A stretch of 64,000 nucleotides of DNA from Fistularia commersonii (taxonomy: Eukaryota > Chordata > Actinopteri > Syngnathiformes > Fistulariidae), in assembly GCA_037954325.1 (NCBI GenBank), contig JBBMNZ010000027.1, positions 10,922,001 to 10,986,000 on the forward strand. Reading direction: 5' to 3'. Shown piece after piece: positions 25,850 to 37,215 of the stretch (positions are counted from its first letter, which is position 1; every line of letters starts with the position of its first letter). The notes beneath the pieces were generated by a model. It was not told the DNA's origin and searched no databases. It saw nothing but the letters and a program-made list of their open reading frames with translations. The position numbers were made by a program, and so were the translations under genes.

Positions 25850-26125
25850 AATCCATCATTCATTCATTGTCTATACCGCTTATCTTGCAGTCGGGGTCGC
25901 GTTGGGGGGGGGGTTCTGGAACCAATCCCAGCTGTCATTGCGCCGAGAGGCGGGGGGTCACAGGGCCACATCCGGCCGTGTCTGGATAATTCAGGCTCGC
26001 TTGCTTTTGGACTGTGGGAGGAAACCCACGCAGACACGGGCAGAACATGCTCACAGAAAGCCCCCCCCCCCCGACAAAATCCAACATGGGACCTTCTTGC
26101 TGTGAGGCAGATGGTTTAACTGGTG
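25850..26125 (+). mobile_element. L2-like LINE 3' tail
   Basis: Carries the order CATTCATTGTCTATACCGCTT, GGGTCGCG, CCCAGCTGTCATTG, GGACTGTGGGAGGAAACCCA, CGGGCAGAACATGC, GACCTTCTTGCTGTGAGGC. These are standard landmarks of the abundant fish L2-type (Maui-like) 3' tail. Internally deleted. Confidence 0.6.
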
Positions 26126-26213
26126 GGTTGATGGTTTAGTCATCAGGATTGAAAGCATAGCATCGCATTGAATACGGCTTTCAATTGCACAGTACACAGT
26201 GCAGTATTTGTAT

Positions 26214-26483
26214 GGGAAGTTAGTTGGTGTGAGAGAGGAGGATACAGAGAATAGGGTTAGATGGAGAATGTTGATTCGCTAAGGGAAAAGCTGAATGAAA
26301 AGCAAAAGAAGAAAAAAAAAAGTTTTTTGGCTGTAAGTATTGCAAGTGAAAAACAGTTGCATGCGAAGTATCGGAAAAATATCTTCTTTCGGCTTTTCCC
26401 TTCAGGGGTCGCCACAGCGAATCAACCTTCACCATCTGATCCTATTCTCTGTATCCTCCTCTCTCACACCAACTAACTTCATA
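26214..26483. repeat. inverted pair of RTE-type LINE 3' tails
   Basis: About 85 bp at 26214-26300 recurs in inverted orientation at 26385-26483 at roughly 90% identity by eye (GTTAGTTGGTGTGAGAGAGG, then AGGATACAGAGAATAGG). The spacer is about 85 bp. Both match the tail of the LINE at 3705-4085. Confidence 0.7.
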
Positions 26484-29400
26484 AAAAAGATAAATAAATA
26501 AATTAAAATGAAAAAAATGAAAAATATAAACATGTACAAAAAAAAAAACAAAAAGGGAAATATTAAAACAGATGCTTACAGCAGCAACACGAGTGAGTGT
26601 GTGGATGAACGTGTGACTGCAACAAAAGACTGTATGTTATGTTAGGGCTTTTTGTTTACATGCATGGATGGAGGCGGGGGGGCGGCGGCGGCGCAGCATC
26701 CAGACAAGCATCCCGGCCAGATCCAGGCCCGGCCAGATCCAGGCCCGGCCTCGCGGCGATCCCTTCCGCAAGCTGAGATCAAAGTGTCGGTGCTGGCAAA
26801 GCGTCCCGGCCCTCGCCGCGGCATCTGCCGAGCAAGAGCGGCCCTGGCGAGCCTCGCTCGAGCCCGGGGAGCGCCGAGCTGAAAGATCCGCGGACCGGAT
26901 GTGTCATTATCTCGCCGCGTGATTGACGTCCCGCGTGAATATTGATGTCACGACTCAAAAAGCAGATGAGAAAGAGGCGAATGTTTTCAAACGCGTCATT
27001 TCTTGATCACCCCGATGGCGCCGGAGAGAAACTACAAGAGAGGCTCCTCTCGGCATCTTTTCTCAGCCTTGTCTTGTTAGCCCCCGGGATGTTGAAGCGT
27101 GTGATAAAATAAATTGATGTAATCTCAACGTGGCTCTCCTGGTGGCCTGACATTGTTCACACACTCGCTCTGCCTTTAAAAAAAAATTAAAAAATCGTAT
27201 TTTTAGCTTCTCGCTACAACGGAAATAGCAATAGCACGCCTTTACTTAGACTTTTATACTCTGAATTGCCTTCCTCCTGGGAATGTGAGAAGGGCTGGAA
27301 AAGTTTAATTCACACCAAACCGTTACAGTAAACTAAGCAATCAAAACGTTAGCGAGTACGAGCACCAAAAAGTAAGGAATGTCAGCTTGTAGCTTGTCTT
27401 TTACCGTTACATAAGATTAATAGGTATTTATTGCCGTGCCACATTTACATCCATTCTGTGTTTTGCTGCTATTGATGTTGTGTCATTACTTATGTACTCC
27501 TTAAACTTCTTTTTCTAATATAATAATAAGTCCTAAACATATACACACAAAATACTGATTTTAAAGCTTCAATAAAAATACAAGCAATAAATCGACAAAG
27601 TAAATAAGAATAAATAATGAAATAAAAAAAACATGATACAATGATTATTGATTGATTTTTTTAATAATAATTGTTATTATTAAAAATAAATAGGATAAAG
27701 CATTTGACGTCAGACGGAATAGGCAGTTGTGTTTTGAGTTGTGAGAAGTTCCTCTTCAAAGAGTTAAAAAAGAAAAACACACGCGCATCCGTGAGAATGT
27801 TCTAATGTTAAAATAATAAAAAGACATCATATATCCAACAAGAGGTGCAAAAAAAAAAAAAAAAAAAAAAGAAGGAGGGAATCAATCACATGATCATTCT
27901 TTTCTCTTAAAAAATAGTGCCATGCATGCGAGAATGACTGTTTCCTGTTATATGTAAAATAAATCATCTTTTCTTTTTGGAGCATATTTTTGGTGTGTGG
28001 ATTTTATCCAAACTCTAAGAAGTTCATCCGCAACCAATCATCTGCATCTCAGCATCTTCATCTCTGTATATTCTGCAATTTCCTCCAAAAACATTTAGAA
28101 ATACATATATTTTCCTGCAGGTACCAAGTGATTAACATGTACTTTTTGGGGTGCAGGAGTATCAAGCATTTTTTCACGCGTGGAAATCCTCGCCCTTCAA
28201 CCTCGGAGGCGTCTAATCAGCTCTCAGAAACACATGTCACCGAGCGGCTGACGTCTCACGCTGCTGTCTGGCACATTCTGGCCAGGTGATCTCATTTATT
28301 TCCCCCCTTTTCAATAAAGGGCCTCCCGAGGCAAGGTGGCGCACGGAGACAGACACGGGCCGTCTGTGAGAGGCTGCTCATTAATTAGGCCGGGGAATTC
28401 GTCCGGCCCGCGTTCTGAAGGGGGGGGGGGGGTCGGGGTAGGGTGGAGCAAAGGTACCAGATGGACTCTGGGTGGGGAGCGGAGATAGAAAAAATAAAAA
28501 AAATAAATAAAAAAAGAATGGACGGAGTGGGGGAGAGAAAGCCCCCCCAGACACTGTCAAATTTGTTGTGTTAAAAAAAAAAAAATTCAAAAATCCAGAT
28601 GAGATCCAGATCCATGAAATGTTAAATGCTATCAAACGGAATTTGTGTTTGAAAAAAAAAAAAAAAAAAAGGTCATAATCTGCTATAAAGCCTGTTTGAC
28701 CCATAAATACCCTGTTTGCATTTTTTTTTTTTTTTTAGGCCTCAGCAAATCCTCCCTCCCCGCTCCTTTCGCCGTAAACGCCGAGTCAAAGGAGCTTAAG
28801 AAAAGACGGAGCGATGAATTTTTTTCCCCCGCTCGTGAACACGGTTAATGTTGTTTTTTCATGTTTCATATGCTACTTGATTTGATTTGCTGTTTTTGTT
28901 ATTTCGGCTCTTTAATCCCGAGCGACGTCACAGCCGGACCCGGCGTGTCGGAGGCCCACGCTGAGATGTTTACTCTTTCCGCCGAGAGCGGCGGCGTAAA
29001 CAAATCTGAAACAAACAGCGGAATCAAAATAAGGATCACCCCGCAAAAAAAACATAAACGCTCCTTCGTCAGCGATTGGCCGAATCCTAATACCGTGCTT
29101 GCGTTTATTCAAAAATCCTCCTCTTGTTTTCCACGTAAATACATTTCCAAAACCTGGGCACGGCTCAACAAGTCTGTCGAGGAGGGAGGGAATCATTTCT
29201 ATTTCAGGGAAAGGAGGGGCGATAAAGAATAACAGATTGATCGGTCGATGAATTATAAACAGGGGAGGTTCAGGTGGGAATCGGCGTGATGGAGAGCGAC
29301 GGGATGAGAGAGTCGTGATAGATAGATAAAGAGGGAGAGCGAGGGAGGGTTTGGAAAAAAAAAAAAAAAAAAAAAAGCTTCTTGATTGCCAGCGGCGGGC

Positions 29401-30834
29401 GGTTTGAGCGCCGGGTGACAGCGCGCTCCTGCCCCGACCATACGGCCTGTCTCCTCCGCTAACAGCCCAGCTGCACGGGGGGAATGTCCCCGGGCCTGAC
29501 ATCTTGACACGGGGCGCCACGTTGACAAATAGCTGGAGTTTTTCACCTCCTGCTACACTGTCTGCTTCCTGCTAGCGCGGCCCTCGCCCACTGTATGAAG
29601 AGGAGGGGGGGTCTGACAGATCTGCTGTCAGGCCGAGGGGCTGCTGATGGAGGCCTCTGTGGGTGGCGGGCTCCCGCAAAGAGGGAGGGGCAGGTGGCGC
29701 TGGCCTTTGTCAAAACACTCCAGAAACACTCCTGCCATTTTTTTTTTGTTGTTTTTTTTTCGGGGTGGGGTCGCACACACCCGTCCCACCCGCACCGTCT
29801 CGCGATTGTCACTGAAATCTTCTTTTTTGTTTACAAACTATCCAATTGTAATCCTCCGCGCGCGGTTGAGGTAATTGAATTTGACCCCAATACCGTTTAC
29901 AAATAAATAATTGCTTTTATAATCCATAAATCCCCTCCCCTTACCCGACTGGTTATTATAATCACGTAGATATGGAGGTCACATCCCCCGCAATTAGCCC
30001 CGGTCGGTTCAGCTCTCCGCTTTCTGAGAAAAAAATATCAGGAAGTGAACGCGTCCTTCTCGGATCCGCCCCTGTTTCGCCCGAGGTGTCTACACTTTTT
30101 TTTTTCCTGCAGAACGGCAATTTTTTTTTTTAGCTCAGACCTCAAAACGGGCAACGGGGCGCCGAAGCGCGTGAGCGTTTTGCGCGTTTTGCGATTCGGC
30201 ACCGGCGGGGGCTTTAAGTGCTGGCAGTCCGCTGTTATTACGGGGAGGGTGTTGGCGGTAAGCAGGGTGGGGGCCATATTGATTAATCCCCTCGCCCGTA
30301 TAAATAACCTCCAGCTCACTTTGAGGTGTCCCCGGCGTGCCTGCGCTCTCGGCAGAGCATACGCTGTGATTAATGCCCGTCTCGTGAGTCCACCCGCTCA
30401 CAGAGCATCGTGTCAGGCTAGATTTGTCAGCTCACATCTATAGATTAGTCTACGTCTCCACCTCCTCCTTCTCCTTCTCTTCAACTTTTGCAACCGCCGT
30501 TGCCCCGCGGTGTAAATCTGCCCCCCATCCACGCGTGTCCCTCGGGCGAGAAGATGCAAGATGCATTAAACAATTCACTTAAAAGATAAGCTACAATATG
30601 TTTGACTTTTTTTTTCCTTTTTTTGCCTCCTCACCCCCGCCTCCTCCCCTCTCTTCCCCTCGCTCTCGCAACCCTCCCCTTTTCTCCCGCACGTCCTTCC
30701 GCCCCTCTCTTCCCCTCGTATCTCCTGCTGCTGAAATGGAATTGGATCAAAGGGGGGAAAAGAAGAGGTGGGGGTGGAGAGAGGGAGGGAAGGGGGGGGT
30801 CCTCATTGGGTTTTGTTGAAATATTTATAGGTCA
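26484..30834. other. intergenic, with CpG-rich and AT-rich sectors
   Basis: No gene seen. 26660-26930 is CpG-rich, with a tandem CGGCCAGATCCAGGCC duplication at about 26712-26745. 27470-27880 is AT-rich. 27975-28340 is repeat-poor. A tracts at 27849-27870 and 29354-29376. 29390-29720 is GC-rich. Confidence 0.45.
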
Positions 30835-31320
30835 GGGTTGACTGGTTAAATTGAATATCTATGCTGATCTCACTTGCCTGTTTAACTTGCGCCTAGGCAA
30901 ATATGTTTCCTAGGTGATAACCTTTTATGTACCGGTCTGACTTCATTGAAATGCATAGAGATAAAAATGTGTCACACTTCACAGTGGAGGCGGGCGAGCG
31001 CTGATGCTCGATTATTCAAATGATAATTGACCCCCACCTGTAGCTGGCTTATATTCAGTAGTCAATCACTCCGTCCGCTGTTTAAGATGTGGGGAAAAAA
31101 AAAAAATACGCTCTGTCATTTACATTACAAACCACCGGTGAATGTCAAGAACCCCGGGCGAGCCATTTGTGCGGAGAAGAATGGGAAAAATATATGGCCA
31201 ATTATGATTTCCAATCTTTTTAATAATTTAAATGCTGTTGATGTGTGAATTACTGGCAGCATTGCTCTCGGTCCGCGCCGCTGTGTTTATTTCCCCGGCG
31301 GTATTATTTTCTCCCTAACA
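30835..31320. promoter_or_regulatory. candidate conserved non-coding element
   Basis: Nearly free of simple sequence. It holds many homeobox-type TAAT/ATTA cores, a TTATTCAAATGATAATTGAC cluster, a CACCTG E-box (31034-31040 region) and AAATATATGGCCAATTATG. The assignment is by texture only; no alignment was possible. Confidence 0.3.
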
Positions 31321-31834
31321 AATGACTTGATGTTAATCTTCATATATAATTTTCATTTGTCTGATATAATGGCTTCTAGTGGCTTGCTGTCAAAGGTTGA
31401 TAAATCGACAGGCGGTATCGTGGCACTAAAATCGACAATGCGGGAATGTTTGTTGGCCGAGACGGCTTTGCTTTTTTGTTTTTTTTTTTTCCCGCCCCTC
31501 CATAGGGCACTCATGGTAATGAACGAATGCATATTCATGTATGCACGAACACACACGCGCACGCGTCCACGCCCGACACACTCAATCATCTGATATTCTC
31601 GCAATGGGGAGCGCCGGTCCTCATTGTCCGGGATCGCGTACCTGTGCCGCCGCCGCCGCCGCCGAGGTTTTTTTTTTTTTCCTCCCTTCGCGTTACCGTC
31701 GGATCTTTTTCGATGTTGTCAGTTTCCGTCCAAGAAATCACACGACACGGGCGCCATTTGCATAAAATTTCCAAACTGCGGGGCGTGAAAGAGTGCTCGG
31801 CGACTGCGCCTGTTTGTTTAAAGTCAGCCAAAGC
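31321..31834. other. intergenic
   Basis: No gene seen. T tract at 31480-31490, a CGCACGCGTCCACGC purine-pyrimidine stretch near 31555, and a GCC run at 31648-31664. Confidence 0.45.
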
Positions 31835-32240
31835 TCTATAATTAGCAGTGTTTAATTATGGAAATGGCTGCCGAGGAGAATTTCAAACACTACTTCTTCC
31901 CTGGATCATTAGTCACGGGGCCAAAAAAAATGAAATGCTTTCAGCAATGAAGGGTTCATATTTCAAGCTTATAGCTGCTAAAAGGGTGTACTCAGAAAAT
32001 CAATTTTATGAAAGTCCGTTCAGCACTAAAGGGAGTTCCATGCAACTAAGCAATTTTGAAATAATGTCGGTGGGGGCCTGATTCATGGACGGTAACAAGA
32101 CTTTGCTCTCCTTGCCTGAGACATTATCCTCTAAGCCCAGTTCAGAGGTCAAACTCTGGTTTAAATCAACCTCTGTTTAGCATAACTCAATTCTTTAAGC
32201 GCCGCTGGCAACCCCACGCTGAATAGATAAGTAGTCTTCG
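31835..32240. promoter_or_regulatory. candidate conserved non-coding element
   Basis: 400 bp without microsatellites, rich in TAATTAG, TTTAATTATGG, AATCAATTTTATG and GGTTTAAATCAACC-like cores. This is the composition expected of developmental enhancers in Irx deserts. Inferred from texture. Confidence 0.3.
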
Positions 32241-34249
32241 CCGGGGCAGAAAGCATGAAGCCTAGCGGATCAAAGCTGCCCCGAGGAGGGAGAAAGTTCA
32301 GCTAAACTACAGGACGAAACCCAACCTTGACCCCGCCGAGTGCTATTTACCCTCGGCCGGGACATTAGCGTCCCAACCTTGGCCGCAACCTCACACGCCG
32401 ACAGTAAACATACTATTTCTGCACGCCTCCTTGCACACATGCTCCCCATGCACGCTATAAATTCCCCTCCCATCTCTTCTTTGATAACGCCCCACATCAA
32501 GGTGGGTGTCGTTTCCCCGGCGCGGCGGGGGGGGGGGGGGGGGTATGGACGACACATGTGGACTCGCGAGACTCCCACGAGTTCCTCAGATGCCATATCG
32601 CCGCCACATGGCGACCGCTCAACCCCGTGGGGGAGCCTCTCGGGCCAACAGCTTGCCGCGGGGCCTTTTGGCGTCTTCTGGTGGGTCTCCTCTGCGGCGG
32701 AGGCGTTTCGGCGGGTCGTTTAAAGCGGGGAGGTCACAAATAAAAACTGCTACAGCTGCGCCGCGGGGGCGGGGCGGCGGGGCGGGGGGGGGGGGCGGCC
32801 GGCCCACGCTCCACACAGGGGATTCCCATTAGGCAGATTGATTGTTTCCTCTCCTCTCCTCCTTTGATTCATGTCTTCCATCTGAGCTCTAATGAGCCAT
32901 CAGCCGTATGGCACCACTCAGGGCATCTGTGCATCGACCCTTGTACTGTACATAGCTAATGGGAGACACACACACGCTACACACACTCCGCTGTAAATAC
33001 ACCGAAAGACAGTCGCACTTCAGATACGCATGTGCGTCCCGTGTTTCGGCTTCTCCCACCACGTAAAGAGGTTTTCCGCAGCGACATCAATCATAAACGC
33101 GGCGCCGGCTGACCTCACGAAACAAAGCGCGCTTCAGAGGCGTTTTTCCGCGCGCGTCATCCACGCCGCAGAAAACCGGAGGGAGGGTGCGGGGACAGCT
33201 TTACAACCCTCCGCCGAAACTTATTTACAACCTCGGCTATTCATATATCCTCCAACATTCGGCTTTACGGCACACGCAGAATGATAATTACGATAACAAT
33301 AACAACCGCCAACACATTATACTTTCTGTGGCTCTTTGGTGCATGCATGCATGTGTGTGTGTGTGTTTCGCCTTCAAATGAAACCCGGCCGGCATCTGAT
33401 ATTGATCCGCGGACGTGTTTTGGAGCATTTTTATTCAGGATAATTTTTGAGCCGCCGGGAATTCCGGGGTGTAAAGACGCCGTGGCGAATCACCCGGCAT
33501 GTGTGAAAAAATAAAAATCTTTATTTTTGGGGGGGACTTTCACAGTGCAACCCAAGGTAACGTTCTTGCTCGGCGGACGCCGGCGATGTTTACGCCCGTC
33601 CCGTCCGTCTTGTGATGTTTTTATTCCTGCCCAAAACGAACCGTATAATACCGTCGTAGATTTAAAAGTCCTTGACGGACGTTTACGATCGCTGGATGGT
33701 GGCATGGAGGGAAGGGAGACGAGAAAAAAAGAGGCTGAGAGAAGGGGAAAAAAAAAAAAAGACAAAAGGCCAGAGCGAAAAGCCATGTTTCTGTTTCAGC
33801 GCAGATGAACTACAGATGAACCGAGCGTGTCGAGGCGGCCGTAAACACACGCCGCTCTGTGTTATTGATCGAGGGGAATGGATGAATGTTTGCTTAACAT
33901 ATCGGATCGGCCGGAGTCGCGGCCCCGGCTCCTCCTGCGCCGATCCGAGGGCCCGACGCTTTCTCCCTGCGAAGGAGATACACTTTCAAGCGTTAATGGA
34001 ATGACTACGTGTTTTTTTTGTGTAGATCGACGCACGCGTTTGGCGACACAAGCCCCGTAAACACACTCACACGCTCTCTATTACCTTCTTTTTGTGAGAA
34101 CACCCCAAGTTTCTCCCCCCCGGAGCACTGTACGTGGAGAGAACTGTCTCTAGAGGTCACTGCAGTTCCACGGGTGACAGCCGCAGCCGAGTGCCGGCAA
34201 CAGCACCCTGTTGAGCGGAGAGTGGCAAGAGTGTGTGATTCAAAACACG

Positions 34250-34289
<40 letters not shown>

Positions 34290-36247
34290 TGGGGAACAGA
34301 TCTCTGAAACAAAGCCCCGCAGATTAAAATCCGCTAATAAAGGCGATTTCACAGCGACGGCGTTGCGGACGGAGCAAATGAAACGCGTCTCGGGTCTCAT
34401 TCCGGTTTCAACTGAATCGAGGTATTTTTTCGGAATACCGAAAAACAAAAAGGTTGAAACGGAGCAGAGGATTTTTCTCCGAGCTGCAGGCGGCGCGCAG
34501 GGATGACCTTGAAAAACACACAAAAACAGACTCATGTGTTCGACAGTCTCGGTTAGGCGCTCCTCAGACCGTTCTCCTAATACGGCGCAGGACTCGAAAA
34601 CATGCAAGGAGGCGCCTTTCTGCCACTAATTCTATTACGCCGGGTTATTTTTAAAAGTTCCTTTTCTAAACATTTACTGTCAGCCGTACAACTGCGAGCT
34701 GCTGTTCCATATGCTTTGTTTGTGTTGTGGTTGTGGTCGCAGTGGGGCCGAGCCCGCCCCGCTTCCAGCCAGCTAGTGGCAGCGTCGCGGTCCGCCATGC
34801 CAAGTTTAAAATTAGTAACAAATTTAATATGTACTCCGCTGGCATCCGGTGCCTTTCGCGGAGTGCAAAACACTCCGACGGTTTGTCGCGGGGTCTCTCC
34901 GGAGAAGGGGGGGGTGGGGGGGTGGGGGTTATAGAAACTCCAGACTCGCCGAAATCCAGAGCAGATGCGGGTAAAGTCCGCAGAAAGATCGGGCGAAAAA
35001 AAAAAAAAAAAGGAAATCAAAAGGCAAACTCCGGCTCCGACGCGAGCCCGAGCTAGTAGCGTGACCCGAACGGCAAAATCTCCTGCTAATGATCATCATG
35101 GAGGGGAAATGATTCACGACTTTTTTTCTTTTTTTGAATATATCTTAAGCGCGCCCTGTAACTCCCTTTTTTGGAGTAAAATATCTGTTTCCACCAGAAG
35201 GAGCCCTCATAGGCCGGACTAAAGAACATATTGGCGCCATAAATCTTCCCCTCGGAACGAGACGGCGCTGGATTACGGACAGGGGGGGTCGAAACCGTGG
35301 CGACGTCTTTCGGTGCGTCTCGGATACGAAGTCTGGAAGTTTGGAAGCCATTTCTATTAATAGCGTAACATCAACAGATCTCTTTTTGGCTTCCCCCGCC
35401 ATCCATCAGCCCCTCCGCCTCCGCCGGCTACCCACGGCGATATTAAGAAGATTTACAGCACATTTTCAACTTATAAGACTCGCTTAGGTAATATATAAGT
35501 TTTAGTAAAGGGGGGGGATTAGAAGGATAATTTCTCCTTCCAGTGCAATATATCGGTTTTCATTCCCCGCTCCCTTCGGTGTCACGTGCCATTTAGAAAG
35601 ATGCGAGTCTGATATCTTAAACGTGGACTTATCTCAACGGAGGAAATGATTCGAAGAACACAAATGGGATTTTCCGTGCCAAGCTATCTTATATCAATTT
35701 GTTTGTCGAGGAGGAGTGAAGGGGGGGAGGGGGTTCGTCGTACACCGCGCTGCAGTTTGGCTTATGACCAGCAGAGGGAGGTCATTGATTTATTTCTGTC
35801 ACTTTGACTTCAAGGATCTGCATTTGCCTCCTCCGGGTTCTGGATCATGAGTGATTCTCAAGAAACCCGTCGGTTATTATTATCAGATGATGCTAGCAAG
35901 GGATCCTCCTTTATTATGGATTGCGCAGGAAGACGGTCGCGTATCAACGTGGCTCGATGAGAGGCCCGTTCAACCCGTCGTGAACATTTCCCGCATTTTC
36001 CGCTGTGTATTTAAAGACGACTTTTGTCGTTTGCTTTTGTCGCTTTCTGGCAGAGGAGAGGCCTGTTGACGCCGTACTTCCCCTCCCAGACCGATCCCAA
36101 CCAAACCAATGCGGTGGAAAGGGGATGCGTTCAGGCGCGGGAGGCGGGGGGGTGGGGGGGGTGGAGATGTTTCTCAAACTGACGCTCATTCAGGAAGAGG
36201 GGAAAATAATCTGGGATGTCCGGGACGCTGGGTTTGACCTGAAAGAC
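32241..36247. other. intergenic, GC-rich with scattered simple repeats
   Basis: No gene seen. 17-base G run at 32527-32543, GC-rich 32600-32820, CA array 34253-34286, G-rich 34908-34928. The 200-codon minus-strand frame at 34005-34607 runs through the CA array and shows no domain. Confidence 0.45.
34253..34286. repeat. CA microsatellite
   Basis: About 16 CA units. Confidence 0.9.
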
Positions 36248-37215
36248 GAAATATATGTATGTCTCTGTGGATGGTTAATGTCTATATTACATGTCAGGGA
36301 TGGTTATGTCTATATATTACTGGTGAATGAATGGATGAATGGTTGTGTGTCTCTTTATGATATTTGAATGACAGAATAAATGGTTGTATATGAATGGTCT
36401 CTATAGGAAATGTCACTGAGTAGATGGTTATTGTTTATGATAAATGAATGAGTGAATGGTTGAATGTCTCTAAATGGCATGTGAATAATGACTGAATAGT
36501 TTTGTCTCGATATGATGTTTGAATGAGAGAATGAATGGTTGTGGCCTGTATAGGACACATGGATCAATGAATGAATGGTTGTTTCTAAATAATATGTGAA
36601 TGGATGAATGAATGAATGAATGAATGAATGAATGAATGGTTGTTTCTATATAATGTGTGAATGAATGAGTGAATGGTTGTAGTCTCTACAGGAGATGCGA
36701 ATGAGTGAGTGAATGTTTGTTTTTATATAAGTTGTAGTCTTTATATGGCATGTGAATGGAAGAGTGAATTATTTTATGTCTCTATTTTATGCGTGAATGT
36801 ATGATTATATTGTTGCATGACTCCTTAGGGCATGTGGATGAATGAGTTGTAAGTCTCTATATGACGTGTCAATGAGAGAGTGAATAATTTATTTCTCGAT
36901 GACGTAAATGAATGATTGAACGGTTGTATGTCTCTGTCGGGCATGTGAATGAAAGAGTGAATTATTTTATCTCTATATGATGTGTGAATGAATGAGAGGA
37001 TGTTTGTATGTCTCTTTAGCGCACGTGAATGAGTGAGTGAATGGTTGTTTGTCTCTATATGATGTGTCAGTGAGAAAGTAAATGTTTTTTTTATTTCTCA
37101 ATGACATGAATGAATGAGTGAGTGAATGGTTGTGTGTTTCTATATAATGTTTCAATGAGAGAATGAATGGTTTTGTCTCTATATCACATGAATGAATAAG
37201 TGAATGGTCATCCAT
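36248..37215 (+). repeat. minisatellite, about 40-bp unit (array 1)
   Basis: About 20-24 diverged units of the form GTGAATGAATGAGTGAATGG, then TTGTATGTCTCTATATGAT. A pure GAAT run lies at 36605-36637. Minus-strand frames read as repeats of phrases like HSFIQMSHRD and are not genes. Confidence 0.85.

Noticed and set aside
28912..29520. 202-codon minus-strand frame
   Set aside because: Runs through an A/T homopolymer and shows no domain, splice logic or codon-use signal; chance frame in GC-rich DNA.
34005..34607. 200-codon minus-strand frame
   Set aside because: Kept open by a CA microsatellite and GC-rich sequence; no recognisable domain.
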